This document shows positions 1 through 9,245 of a DNA stretch of 32,157 nt, one piece after another. Source of the DNA: RGIG7300 sp045649645. GTDB taxonomy: Bacteria > Bacillota > Clostridia > Oscillospirales > CAG-272. The stretch is from NCBI GenBank assembly GCA_045649645.1, contig JAZRQH010000006.1, forward strand, positions 1 to 32,157, given 5' to 3'. The position numbers and the translations under genes are program-made. The notes beneath the pieces were generated by a model. That model had not been told where the DNA came from. It saw nothing but the letters and a program-made list of their open reading frames with translations, and did no database searches. The stretch's first letter is position 1; each line of letters begins with the position of its first letter.

Positions 1-2
1 AC

Positions 3-101
3 TTCACAACTCTTCGCTATCCTACCGTTGAGGACCTTGTTGAAGCAACGGGGCTCCCCCGCGAGAAGCTCTGTACCTACTGCTGGGACGGAAAACAGTA
101 A
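3..101 (+). CDS. purF: Amidophosphoribosyltransferase (PurF), C-terminal end only
   Basis: Open reading frame entering from the left edge and stopping with TAA at 99-101; only 32 codons are in the window. The translation contains GLPREKLCTYCWDGKQ just before the stop, which matches what I remember of the C-terminal tail of clostridial PurF enzymes (LCTYCWxGK-type endings). PurF catalyses the first committed step of de novo purine synthesis, transferring the amide nitrogen of glutamine to PRPP. A perfect hairpin terminator follows 20 bases downstream, so this gene ends its transcription unit. purC lies about 20 kb further on, on the other strand. With so little protein visible the call rests on the tail motif alone. 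Confidence 0.65.
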   Translation, partial: FTTLRYPTVEDLVEATGLPREKLCTYCWDGKQ

Positions 102-120
102 AAAATATCGGATTTATGCT

Positions 121-160
121 TAAAGAAGCTTTTCTTTCACAAGGAAGAAAAGCTTCTTTA
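121..160 (+). terminator. Intrinsic terminator hairpin after purF
   Basis: Perfect 15-bp inverted repeat: arms 122-136 (AAAGAAGCTTTTCTT) and 145-159, with an 8-base loop at 137-144; T121/A160 extend it by one pair. The T tract after it is short (TTT at 157-159, then AATTT), so termination efficiency is uncertain. It separates purF from the surface-protein locus. Confidence 0.75.
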
Positions 161-285
161 ATTTAACAGTGTAAAGGCAAATAATTACAAATAGGGAAGA
201 ATAAATTGATCAAATTCTTCCTATAAATTATATATGGCAAAAAAGACAGTGTTCTCTTCAAATATTAATAACATATGGATAATAC

Positions 286-314
286 TTGACATATTTGGTA
301 TTTAGTGCTATTAT
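286..314 (+). promoter_or_regulatory. Sigma-A type promoter of surface locus 1
   Basis: Consensus -35 TTGACA at 286-291, then exactly 17 bases, then -10 TATTAT at 309-314. A second TATAAT-like hexamer at 314-319 would give a 22-base spacer and is less likely. The predicted 5' leader is about 90 bases and contains no clear aptamer. This is the only strong promoter I see before the 2.3-kaa gene, and it may drive much of locus 1. Confidence 0.75.
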
Positions 315-412
315 ATAATTACGTATAAGTATAAGCATTCTTATGCCCAAATGCATGTGAACGCCTAGTTCATAATTCTTTCAAAAAAAATTCAAGAGAG
401 GAGTTGATAATA

Positions 413-3400
413 ATGACAAATACACAAATGCATCCCGTCAAGCGTGTTATAACATTTATTATGGCTCTTCTTATGTTCGTTTCCTCGTTTACTGTCTACT
501 TAGCGACACCTTCATTTGCTAATGTAAGAGAAGTATCTAATGCAAACAATTGGTATACATGGGGCGATTTTTATTATCCTAAAACAAACTTATGGTGGTA
601 TGATGTTATACCGTCTGCAATTGGTGCAAGCAATGATACACTACACTCGGTTTCTTATTCGAACAATTTATTGAAGGCTACTATTCCTGCGGTAAATGGA
701 TATCATGGTTACGTTGTTTCCAGTTCGCAAAAGCCTGTCAAACCGGGCGGTTATAAATTGTCTGTTAAAATTGATGCTTCAGATAATGGTAATGCTGTAG
801 CCAATAACGGTACCGGTGTATTCTCAATGGCTGTGTTAAGTGCTTCGGTTCCTTCCTCCTTGACGTTTTGTTCTGATGCTTCACATATGATTAACAAGGG
901 TTTAGGTGGATGTCAATACCTCGTTGTAACTTTTGAAGGATCTAATAATGCAACAACAAAGTATTCAAAATACTCACTGTATTATATGGATTCTGCGACA
1001 CCTGTATCTGGATATGACTCGATCGATCTTCCTATTGATGTATATTGTAATGGTACCGCTACGACAACACTTGAGTTAAGACGCGCCAGCGCGGGTCGTT
1101 ATGAAGTGTGGCTTTCCAACTCTAACGGTGATAGCGCAAAGGTTTATAACTCAACGGTACCGATAGGCGATAATCTAGATGTATTTTACGGCGTAGGTGA
1201 ATTTCTTTCTATTGGTACGAACGAAAGTGCGACTATTGGTGGTAATTATACTATTCAATCTGTCGGTTCTTGTTCCAATTATTCCAACAATCCTAAAGGT
1301 TTTACCGGCGGCGGTCATTCCTATGGTTGGGATTCTTATGATGATTATGATCTGCATGAGTGTATAGGTGAATACTGTAATTATAATATTACTAAAAAGA
1401 GGATCAAAATCACATACAATGCAAATGGTGGAACCTCTAATTCTGTAACTGAACAATATTTCGACAAGACTACAACCGATCCCGACTCTAAAGTTTCTGT
1501 TACTACGAACGCAAATGCAGTTCCTACCAGAAGCGGATATAACTTTTTGGGTTGGGCGACCAGTAAAACCGCTACCACTGGTAAAACTTCGTTTTCCAGA
1601 GACAGCCATACAACTCTTTACGCAGTATGGCAACCTAATACATACACCGTTACCTTCAACGCAAACGGTGGTTCAGTAGGTACAGCCAGCAAAACAGTAA
1701 CATATGATTCAACATATGGTGACTTGCCTACACCTACAAGAGACGGTTACGACTTTGCAGGATGGTATACTTCTTCAAACGGAGGCACACAGGTCACTTC
1801 CTCTACAAAGGTTAGTATTACCGGCGCACAGACATTATATGCCCACTGGACTGAAAAGAACTATACCAAGCGTACCCTTACATTCGATCTCAATGGTGGA
1901 CAGTGGGTAAACAAATATGGTCTTGATTCAAATAACCAAGTTCAAATAGCTTATGGCGAATCTTACCAGACGGTTATCGGAGGCTTCCCGACACCTAAAT
2001 ATCCGGGATATACCTTTGGCGGTTGGATGTACAACGGCGCGGTTCAATTTACCAATGCATGGAACGGCGGTACCTACGGCATAGATTCTGACGGTACGTT
2101 TACTGCAAAATGGACAGAGAACCCCAGCCATACGCTTACCTTTAACACCAACGGCGGTACGATGCCCGACGGTTACAGTACCACTTACACAATGCGTGAG
2201 GGAGAGTTATTTAATACAAAGCTGGGCGGATTCCCCACGCCTACCCGTCCCGGTTATTCTTTTACAGGATGGACAACTACAGCAGAGCCCGGTTCTAACT
2301 GGAGTACGGGTTGGGGCACTCAGCCTTATACATGGACTGCCAACGTCACTATGGTTGCGAACTGGGAATCTAATCCTTATCATAGCATTACCTTTGACCC
2401 GAACGGCGGTTATTTTACAGACGATTCCTCTACAGCTTCCAGATCATATGAGATCGCTGAGGGAGCTACGTATAGTACGGTTATTGAAACTATCCCTCAG
2501 GTAGCCAAGCGGGGACATACCTTTGACGGTTGGTATTACGGGGACTATAAGCTTACAAGTATTAACGAAAACTTTAGTCTTACCCATGACGGTACCTTTA
2601 CCGCAAAATGGACACGTAACCAAACCTACACCATGACCTTTAACCTTAACGGCGGTTCATGGGTAGATAAGTATGGCATCGGATCTGACAATACTATACA
2701 GATCGCGACGTATGAGCATTATCAGGACGTTATCGGTGGATTCCCGACTGCAACCAAAGACGGCCATACCTTCGGCGGCTGGGAGTACGGCGGTCATGTA
2801 TGGGAAGACACGTGGGGAGTAGATTATTATACCCTTAGTGAATCGGCTACCGTGAATGCTGTGTGGCTCAAGAATGCCAATACCATTACGTTCAATCTTT
2901 CAAATTTCCCCGGTGCAAACTTTACTGCAGGACAGTCGACCTTAGATATTATAACAAATCAGTCTTATGAAGAAGCTTTCGACGACGCAGGACTCGACTT
3001 TCCCGTTGCGGTATTCGGTGATGCTTATCAGACTGTCGGTTGGTACAGTGCAACCTATAATTACACGCTTTCCGTGAATAATTTAACTGATACGTTTGTA
3101 CTTTCTGAAGACATAAGCCTGGAACCCGTTTGGGGACCAAAGCCCGGTGCTAATTACATTTACGTAAGCTGTGGACCCGAAGGTGCCGGACCATCCTGTT
3201 ATGCTATAGCATATAACGGCACAGGAACGGTCGAGTTGGAAAACGATAGAGCAAGTATATACAACTCATATCTTCAGATGCGTCCCTTCGGCGGTAGTGC
3301 TGATGAACGTGTATTTATAGAATGGAATACAGCCGTAGATCCTGCCACAGGCAGAGGAACGGGTACGTCCTATACCGACAGCTTCAGCGGTGCAAAGGGC

Positions 3401-6400
3401 ACTGTTCTCTATGCCGTTTGGGGCTATAACATTCAGTTTAACGCTGACGGCGGTACATTTCCCAAGAATAATAGTGATACATGGCTTGCATATGTAGCAA
3501 GTTATAAATGGGGAGATATGAGCGACCCCAAGAGTAACTACGGCGCTATTATTCCTGATCTTTATGATAACGCTCCGACAAAGCAAAACGCACGTAGAGT
3601 TCAGCGTGACGGCAAGCCTGTATACGCGTTGCTCTATCCCGATATGACGTTCTTTACGTGGGAGGGAGCGCAGGAGAATCTTACGATTCCCCCATCAGGC
3701 CATTCCCAGACTAATTTCACATGGGATAGTTTCCATACCGTAGAGACCCCTCGCGGAAGAGCCCCTGAGTTCTATGCAATATGGGAGCCCGAGGTAATAT
3801 ACAAGCCTAACTCAGGTTTAGGCGCAGATATCACCGGTGAATATATGATATGGAAACAGGAGAATAAAGCTCTGCACCTGTATGAGGATTACACAGTTAA
3901 ATCCAATCCCTACGACCGTCCCGGTTATGAATTCATTGGTTGGAACACCAAAGCGGACGGCAGCGGTACAAGTTATGCCGCCGGCTCTGTTATCTCCGGT
4001 CAGCGTGATAACTCTAATGCTATAACCCTTTATGCACAGTGGCGCAAGCTGGTTGTATGTCAGCACCCTTCAATGACCGACACCGGTGATTATACGCATA
4101 CTGTCGGAGGTACTACATACAACTATGACATTCTTGACTGTGATGACTGTGATGCACAGTTCTTTGGAATTCAGATAAAATACCTTAGCCGTTCTCACGA
4201 TGAGGATAGCTCTACCTCCAATTATGAGCTTTCCCGCGACGTTGATATGCGTGAGCTTTTCGGCGAAGATGCACTTTATTACAACCGTTGGCTCATACAG
4301 GAGAAGACGTCCTCGACCGCTACGCCTGCGTTTACGGTCAAGCTGGCTTTCAATCCTCTTGTCAAGGCTGCAACAGATGCTTCGCAGGCACTGTTTCTCG
4401 GTTGGTCTGCATTGGAATGGAGTGATGGCAGAGGTATGACCTTTGAGGAAATGTCCAATTTCAACGGTCAAAATCTGTCAGGACTTTATATGGCAAAGTA
4501 CACCAACAATGTGTTTTACGGACACGCAAGTTTACATGCGTATTACACTCAAGGCACATACGAAATGGTATTCGACGCTACTTTTTCCGAAAAGTATATT
4601 TCTGTTACTGCTGACGGCAATACTGTTTCAAGCGTTGACTTTGCCGAGATGGTGCAGGAAGGTCACAACTATGCCGTTGCAGCCTTCACACGGAATGCAA
4701 ATTACGGTTCGTATATAAGATACGTGCCTGCAATGAAAACAACGTCTCAGATATATAAGGACTCAAGTCCGTATATGACCTCTGTAGACAACAACATATA
4801 CCTTGGCGCGACCAATGTTTGGGAGGTCAAGGACCAGCAAGGGTCTGCATCCTATTCTTCTGTTTCTTTTGCCTTAGATAGCGATAAGTTAGGCAATACG
4901 TACGACATAGGAGTTGACTGTGTAATGCAACCTTATTGTAAGTCTCCCGTTAACGGCAACTGGATACACGGAGTTAACGAAGGCCGACTGATGACCTTCT
5001 ACGCAAACAACAAAAACTCTGAATATTCAAAAGCATATTACGATCCTGAGCTTAAGTACAGCGGAACGATGTATTATAGGTATTCCAAGTCGGGTAACCA
5101 CATATGGCTGACACCTGACTTCACCTTTGATCCGGTCAACAAGCCTTGGCAGGCAGAAGAATATTATGACCGCTCGGATATCGACGGTGCATACGAGAAA
5201 CCCTTTGATGCAAAGGCATACTTTGATGCCAACTCAGATAAGACCACCGTTGTGGTCAAGGAACCCCGCCGTTACACGGTTTACGTAGGTGATGCTGATA
5301 AGTACTATTTTCCGGGTACTTATACCGATCCCACGGGACGCAGATATGATCCTGTAGATCCGTTGGACGGAGGCGGATATAACGTTGACCCCGATTTTGA
5401 CGACTACGAGGTAGACATCAAGGGCATCGACGGACATTGGTACACTGTTTATTCGGCATCCAACGTGAATGATATTCCCGATTTCAAGCTTGCACGCGAC
5501 TATTCGGGTCACTATGACAGTACCGATGCAGAGTCTTCAAAGAAGACGCTGTACTATCCTTTGTATGCTACCTTCCACAAATGGTATACTGAGAGTAGCT
5601 TCAAAGAGGATTTTACCGTAGACGGAAAGGTTCTTCTTCCTGAGAGAGGTATTCTTCTCGACAACACCTACGGTCAGTCTCGTGCAACAAAATATTCAGT
5701 TTACGAGCCGATATGGGCTAAAGGTGTGGAGAGAGCCGGCGGTGAATTTGATATTGTAATTAATTTGACAACACCGGATAACAGCGAGTATTTCCAAGAA
5801 AACTTCCATTATATAAGTGGGTTTGACGGTAGTTATCCCCTTCAGAACACCGATTATGACACGTTGATCGTCGGATCTCAGTTACCCCGTTACGCCAACT
5901 ATCAGCAGTGGGAGCTTAAGGTTACCCTTAACGCTAACGTAGATGCATCTCAGCTTACCAATGCTAATAAATACAACAACAATAATGAGGTTTGCGTCTT
6001 CACCAACTGTTACGGCGATGCTGAGAAGAACACGGACGGAGAGATCAACGGTATGAAGATACCTGACGGCAACCTGTTCCAGAGAAACCGTTTTGTTATT
6101 GTCGGCTGGAATTCTGATAAAGATAAGGCAAAGGCAGGCGAGATAGAGTACAAAGCAGGTGAGTGGCTTACCGGTGTTGAGTCCTCCAGATCATTCCAAA
6201 AGTTAGGTATTACTCTTTATGCCGTATGGCAGGAGTGTATCAACTATACACTTGTAGAGTCTGAGGGTAGTTGGGGTGCAGCTAAATTTGCTAACGTTAC
6301 CTTCTTCGACGCTCTCTCAAACGATACGGTTACTATCGATCTTAAGGAGACCACAACGCTCAAAACCTTTGCTGACAAGCAGATCAAGATCAATAACGTT

Positions 6401-7387
6401 AAAGCGGGAGACAACTATCATTATTCCTACATGACCCTGAACAATATGTCGGCTAAAACAACCGTTAACAATAAATCTGTCAATGGTAAAGAAATTGCCG
6501 ACCGTATTGTAACAAACTCAACAAAGTATGCCTTTACCATTCATACCGACACTGCTATGACGGTACAGTTTATACCCAAAACAGTAACCGGAGCAACGTA
6601 TATTGACCGTAACAACAAGTTGCTTACGGGTATTAACGATCCCTGGAGACTTTACGGTGGAGGTAATTCATTGCCGCGTTTGTATAACGGCTTTGTAGGC
6701 AGTGGTAACGTTATGCGTTACGCTTACTACAGCGATGAGACTGTCAAGTATACCGTTTCTGTTGACGGTACAAACAACGTATGCGACGGTACCTATACAC
6801 TGGCATACGACAGATTGCTGAACTTAAGGACAGCCCCGGTCAACGCAAGCGGAGAGTTCTTTAGCGGCTGGGCAGTTAAAGTTGGCGATCAGCAGAAATT
6901 TATTTCTACCGATCCCGTAACCGACTACCGTGTTACCGGTAATGCGGAGATAACTGCCGTGTACAGCAGTCGTTACGGTATATACGACGGTGTAGCCATC
7001 ACCGACTACGGTAAGGATGGGCAGGGCAGATATTATTTCATCGCTAATACGGTTACAATGAAATCCGTCTATGAAGTTGAAGATTTCGGATTCATAGCCG
7101 TAAAGAAAAACTACTTTGATTCGTTCGACACGGACGATAGGATCACCATAGCAGACCTTTACTATCCCGTCGGTACGACCGACTCGAAGGGTGGAGATAT
7201 CAGCTATGAGTACAATGACAACTATTACAAGATACAGTCAACCGAAAATCATACCAGCGGCAGCTTTAAGCTGATGTTGCCCTCGGATGAAGAGTACTGT
7301 GTAGTTGCATACGTCAAGTACAGTGACGGTAACTCAAAGACAACCGAGCCTTACCTTTACAGTGACTTGATTAAAACAAACAACTAA
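413..7387 (+). CDS. Giant secreted InlB-repeat (Listeria-Bacteroides repeat) surface protein
   Basis: About 2324 residues. ATG 413 is preferred over the in-frame TTG at 404 because the Shine-Dalgarno AGAGAGGAG ends at 403, nine bases before 413. A classic signal peptide (basic MHPVKR, hydrophobic core, likely cleavage after PSFA) opens the protein. Nine to ten copies of the InlB-type beta-grasp repeat (Flg_new) follow, seen as the recurring pattern (I/L)TFNxNGG...GYxFxGW...YAxW, from about residue 333 to 1210. The second half is rich in Tyr and Asp, with scattered GW/YAVW echoes and no recognised domain. There is no LPXTG motif, GW module, S-layer module or C-terminal membrane segment, so anchoring is unexplained. 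Role as adhesin or stalk is inferred from repeat family and location at the head of a surface-fibre locus. Confidence 0.85.
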   Translation: MTNTQMHPVKRVITFIMALLMFVSSFTVYLATPSFANVREVSNANNWYTWGDFYYPKTNLWWYDVIPSAIGASNDTLHSVSYSNNLLKATIPAVNGYHGYVVSSSQKPVKPGGYKLSVKIDASDNGNAVANNGTGVFSMAVLSASVPSSLTFCSDASHMINKGLGGCQYLVVTFEGSNNATTKYSKYSLYYMDSATPVSGYDSIDLPIDVYCNGTATTTLELRRASAGRYEVWLSNSNGDSAKVYNSTVPIGDNLDVFYGVGEFLSIGTNESATIGGNYTIQSVGSCSNYSNNPKGFTGGGHSYGWDSYDDYDLHECIGEYCNYNITKKRIKITYNANGGTSNSVTEQYFDKTTTDPDSKVSVTTNANAVPTRSGYNFLGWATSKTATTGKTSFSRDSHTTLYAVWQPNTYTVTFNANGGSVGTASKTVTYDSTYGDLPTPTRDGYDFAGWYTSSNGGTQVTSSTKVSITGAQTLYAHWTEKNYTKRTLTFDLNGGQWVNKYGLDSNNQVQIAYGESYQTVIGGFPTPKYPGYTFGGWMYNGAVQFTNAWNGGTYGIDSDGTFTAKWTENPSHTLTFNTNGGTMPDGYSTTYTMREGELFNTKLGGFPTPTRPGYSFTGWTTTAEPGSNWSTGWGTQPYTWTANVTMVANWESNPYHSITFDPNGGYFTDDSSTASRSYEIAEGATYSTVIETIPQVAKRGHTFDGWYYGDYKLTSINENFSLTHDGTFTAKWTRNQTYTMTFNLNGGSWVDKYGIGSDNTIQIATYEHYQDVIGGFPTATKDGHTFGGWEYGGHVWEDTWGVDYYTLSESATVNAVWLKNANTITFNLSNFPGANFTAGQSTLDIITNQSYEEAFDDAGLDFPVAVFGDAYQTVGWYSATYNYTLSVNNLTDTFVLSEDISLEPVWGPKPGANYIYVSCGPEGAGPSCYAIAYNGTGTVELENDRASIYNSYLQMRPFGGSADERVFIEWNTAVDPATGRGTGTSYTDSFSGAKGTVLYAVWGYNIQFNADGGTFPKNNSDTWLAYVASYKWGDMSDPKSNYGAIIPDLYDNAPTKQNARRVQRDGKPVYALLYPDMTFFTWEGAQENLTIPPSGHSQTNFTWDSFHTVETPRGRAPEFYAIWEPEVIYKPNSGLGADITGEYMIWKQENKALHLYEDYTVKSNPYDRPGYEFIGWNTKADGSGTSYAAGSVISGQRDNSNAITLYAQWRKLVVCQHPSMTDTGDYTHTVGGTTYNYDILDCDDCDAQFFGIQIKYLSRSHDEDSSTSNYELSRDVDMRELFGEDALYYNRWLIQEKTSSTATPAFTVKLAFNPLVKAATDASQALFLGWSALEWSDGRGMTFEEMSNFNGQNLSGLYMAKYTNNVFYGHASLHAYYTQGTYEMVFDATFSEKYISVTADGNTVSSVDFAEMVQEGHNYAVAAFTRNANYGSYIRYVPAMKTTSQIYKDSSPYMTSVDNNIYLGATNVWEVKDQQGSASYSSVSFALDSDKLGNTYDIGVDCVMQPYCKSPVNGNWIHGVNEGRLMTFYANNKNSEYSKAYYDPELKYSGTMYYRYSKSGNHIWLTPDFTFDPVNKPWQAEEYYDRSDIDGAYEKPFDAKAYFDANSDKTTVVVKEPRRYTVYVGDADKYYFPGTYTDPTGRRYDPVDPLDGGGYNVDPDFDDYEVDIKGIDGHWYTVYSASNVNDIPDFKLARDYSGHYDSTDAESSKKTLYYPLYATFHKWYTESSFKEDFTVDGKVLLPERGILLDNTYGQSRATKYSVYEPIWAKGVERAGGEFDIVINLTTPDNSEYFQENFHYISGFDGSYPLQNTDYDTLIVGSQLPRYANYQQWELKVTLNANVDASQLTNANKYNNNNEVCVFTNCYGDAEKNTDGEINGMKIPDGNLFQRNRFVIVGWNSDKDKAKAGEIEYKAGEWLTGVESSRSFQKLGITLYAVWQECINYTLVESEGSWGAAKFANVTFFDALSNDTVTIDLKETTTLKTFADKQIKINNVKAGDNYHYSYMTLNNMSAKTTVNNKSVNGKEIADRIVTNSTKYAFTIHTDTAMTVQFIPKTVTGATYIDRNNKLLTGINDPWRLYGGGNSLPRLYNGFVGSGNVMRYAYYSDETVKYTVSVDGTNNVCDGTYTLAYDRLLNLRTAPVNASGEFFSGWAVKVGDQQKFISTDPVTDYRVTGNAEITAVYSSRYGIYDGVAITDYGKDGQGRYYFIANTVTMKSVYEVEDFGFIAVKKNYFDSFDTDDRITIADLYYPVGTTDSKGGDISYEYNDNYYKIQSTENHTSGSFKLMLPSDEEYCVVAYVKYSDGNSKTTEPYLYSDLIKTNN
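1409..4042 (+). repeat. Array of InlB-type (Flg_new) protein repeats
   Basis: Roughly 70-100-residue units, each opening with a xITFNxNGGx strand and closing with TAKW, YAVW, YAHW, NAVW or YAIW. Units 1-6 are regular; units 7-10 are longer and degenerate (for example one lacks NGG and another starts VIYKPNSG). The repeats are diverged at DNA level, suggesting old duplication rather than recent slippage. Confidence 0.8.
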
Positions 7388-7409
7388 TTCTGCAGAAAAG
7401 GAAACTGAT

Positions 7410-8222
7410 ATGGCAGAAGAAATCAAAAACACAACCCCCGAAGCGGTAGAAGAGAAGACCGCTGAGACCAAGCCCAAGGCAAAGCGTCCCAGACGCAAGA
7501 GACCAAACGAGCTTCGTCCCATGGAATATCTGTTCACACAGATATACGACACAAACTCCAATACCGTTCTCGGCTACGACGCCGCTCTTGTCATCAACGA
7601 CAAGAAGCTCGGCGCAATTACATACGACCGCATTGCCTCGGTGGCAGGCAGATCACAGCTTGCATCCCGTGTAGGCAAGTGGCAGATAGAGGAGGTCTGC
7701 GAGCTTATAAAGAGACAGAACTCCTACGGTAAGCACATCCACCGTGTGTTTATCAGCTTAACGGCAAAGTATCTTACCAGAGCCGATTTCTATACCGAGT
7801 TCACAAAGATACTTACCAAATATGAGGTACCCCATAAGCGCTTCGGTATACAGATAAACGAGGCGGAGCTTATGGCAGGGTCTGAGCAGCTTTTTGAGAA
7901 CATCAGACTGCTCCGCGAGGGCGGTGCCAAGGTCTGTATAACAGACTTCGGTGCAGAGTCCACCTCACTGCGTAAGCTGGCGACTATGAACGTGGACTAC
8001 GTCAAGCTCAATCGCGATTTCACAAGAGACGTCGCTACAAACGAGCGTTCCGCAGGTATCACCGAGGGTATCATAGACCTCTGTGACAAGCTTAACGTTC
8101 TGGTCATAGCGGACGGTGTTGACACCAAAGAACAGCTTGCTGTGATGAAGAGAATGAGATGCTTCCTCATCGAGGGCAACTATTTCTCCACACCCGAGCG
8201 TGAAAACGCTGCTATAAACTAA
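7410..8222 (+). CDS. Degenerate EAL-domain protein, probably non-catalytic
   Basis: 270 residues, 22 bases after the giant protein gene, with a GGAAAC-type ribosome binding site. Residues 1-35 are very basic (KRPRRKRP). The rest follows the EAL c-di-GMP phosphodiesterase fold block by block: GYDAALV (EAL position), VFISLTAKYL, INEAELM, ITDFGAESTS (DDFGTG block), VDYVKLNRDF, VIADGVDT (EGVET block), CFLIEGNYFSTP. Key residues are changed: EAL Glu is Ala58, the Asn of the VNxS block is Ser, the first Asp of DDFG is Thr178, and EGVE reads DGVD. Lys199 is kept. No GGDEF domain, PAS domain or membrane segment is present. I infer a c-di-GMP sensor or scaffold that does not hydrolyse the nucleotide. 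Whether it can still bind c-di-GMP cannot be read from sequence alone. Confidence 0.8.
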   Translation: MAEEIKNTTPEAVEEKTAETKPKAKRPRRKRPNELRPMEYLFTQIYDTNSNTVLGYDAALVINDKKLGAITYDRIASVAGRSQLASRVGKWQIEEVCELIKRQNSYGKHIHRVFISLTAKYLTRADFYTEFTKILTKYEVPHKRFGIQINEAELMAGSEQLFENIRLLREGGAKVCITDFGAESTSLRKLATMNVDYVKLNRDFTRDVATNERSAGITEGIIDLCDKLNVLVIADGVDTKEQLAVMKRMRCFLIEGNYFSTPERENAAIN

Positions 8223-8266
8223 CAAAACACGTAACACGAATCAAACTTAAGGAAGGCGGTGAAAAC

Positions 8267-9097
8267 TTGGCTGATAAAGACGTTAATAATGTAAATCGAG
8301 CAGATCCTGCTGAGAGCTCAATTGCAGTCAAGCGATCCGGTAAACAGGTTGCAAAATTACAGCAACGGATAAAGGTAACAAAATGGGTTCTGCTATCCTT
8401 GATACTTCTTGTAATAATCCTGTACCTGCTATTCATGTTCTTCTGGCGCGGCGGCCTTGACGGAGAGGGCGGCGGAGACGAGCCTGATTACGGCGATTTC
8501 ACCGTACAGATAGACGAGGGTCAGCGTAATCTCATATCCTTAAGTGAGGATATCGAGTTCAAGGGTGCTACAATAAGACTTCAAGGCTCAAGCCTTGACG
8601 ATATGTGGCACTGTACACGTGACTGGATACCGGCAAACGTGCAGGGAATGTCCGAGGGCGGTGACCACCACAGCACCGATCCCAGCTATTTTGCGTATAC
8701 CTTCTACCTTAAGAACTGTTCGGACGAGGAGATCATATACACCTATGACTTTGAGCTTGTGGATAAGTATATAGCAAGTGAGCTTGATGCTCTTGATGCT
8801 CTTCGCGTTATGTTCATCTGCGACGGCACAAAGACCGTATGGGCAAATCCGTCTAAGGACGGAACCCCCATAGAGGCAAATACATCTATCTTCTCAACTG
8901 AACCTTATCTTATGGAACAGAAGGATAATGTAATTGCCCCCGACGCAATACAAAAATATACAGTAGTTATGTGGCTTGAGGGCGAGGACCCCGAGTGTAT
9001 CAATGATATATTCACAAACCAGCTTAAGTTCCAGATGGGCTTTGTCGTTCAGAATATACTCAAAGACAGTGTCGATGACACAACCGAAGCTACATAA
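8267..9097 (+). CDS. Membrane-tethered TasA/camelysin-like protein
   Basis: 276 residues from a TTG start at 8267, backed by the ribosome binding site GGAAGGCGGTG a few bases upstream. A basic cytoplasmic segment (1-39) leads into one transmembrane helix (about 40-59), then a GGLDGEGGG linker and a roughly 200-residue outer domain. The domain ends with the motif VVMWLEGEDPEC (residues 233-244), which closely parallels VALWIEGMDDDC in the next gene's secreted TasA-like subunit, so the two are likely paralogues. Unlike that subunit, it has no AWF-type SipW cleavage site after the helix, so it probably stays in the membrane. A role as base or docking subunit for the fibre is inference. Four outer-domain cysteines (116, 151, 185, 244) are present. 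Confidence 0.7.
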   Translation: MADKDVNNVNRADPAESSIAVKRSGKQVAKLQQRIKVTKWVLLSLILLVIILYLLFMFFWRGGLDGEGGGDEPDYGDFTVQIDEGQRNLISLSEDIEFKGATIRLQGSSLDDMWHCTRDWIPANVQGMSEGGDHHSTDPSYFAYTFYLKNCSDEEIIYTYDFELVDKYIASELDALDALRVMFICDGTKTVWANPSKDGTPIEANTSIFSTEPYLMEQKDNVIAPDAIQKYTVVMWLEGEDPECINDIFTNQLKFQMGFVVQNILKDSVDDTTEAT

Positions 9098-9157
9098 TAT
9101 TCAAAACTAATTCGTTATATTTTAGCCGATATTTTCCTGATCCTTAGCAAATACCCA

Positions 9158-9181
9158 TGACGTATGGCAGATTGTACGTCA
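9158..9181 (+). promoter_or_regulatory. Palindrome TGACGTA-N10-TACGTCA, possible operator
   Basis: A perfect 7-bp inverted repeat with arms 9158-9164 and 9175-9181, lying 25 bases upstream of a consensus -10 hexamer and 65 bases upstream of the main TasA-like subunit gene. The position and ten-base spacing (arm centres about 17 bases apart) would fit a dimeric DNA-binding protein near a promoter, but an RNA hairpin is equally possible. No regulator gene is visible nearby. Confidence 0.4.
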
Positions 9182-9206
9182 CAGGATATCGGGATAGGCG
9201 TAAATA

Positions 9207-9212
9207 TATAAT
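9207..9212 (+). promoter_or_regulatory. -10 element (TATAAT) upstream of the TasA-like subunit gene
   Basis: Perfect TATAAT at 9207-9212, followed by a short leader and a strong AGGAGG ribosome binding site. The expected -35 position (GGATAT at 9184-9189) is poor, so if this is a promoter it probably depends on an activator, possibly through the adjacent palindrome. Confidence 0.4.
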
Positions 9213-9245
9213 ATCAATTAATCTTATTTAGGAGGAAATTCTAAA

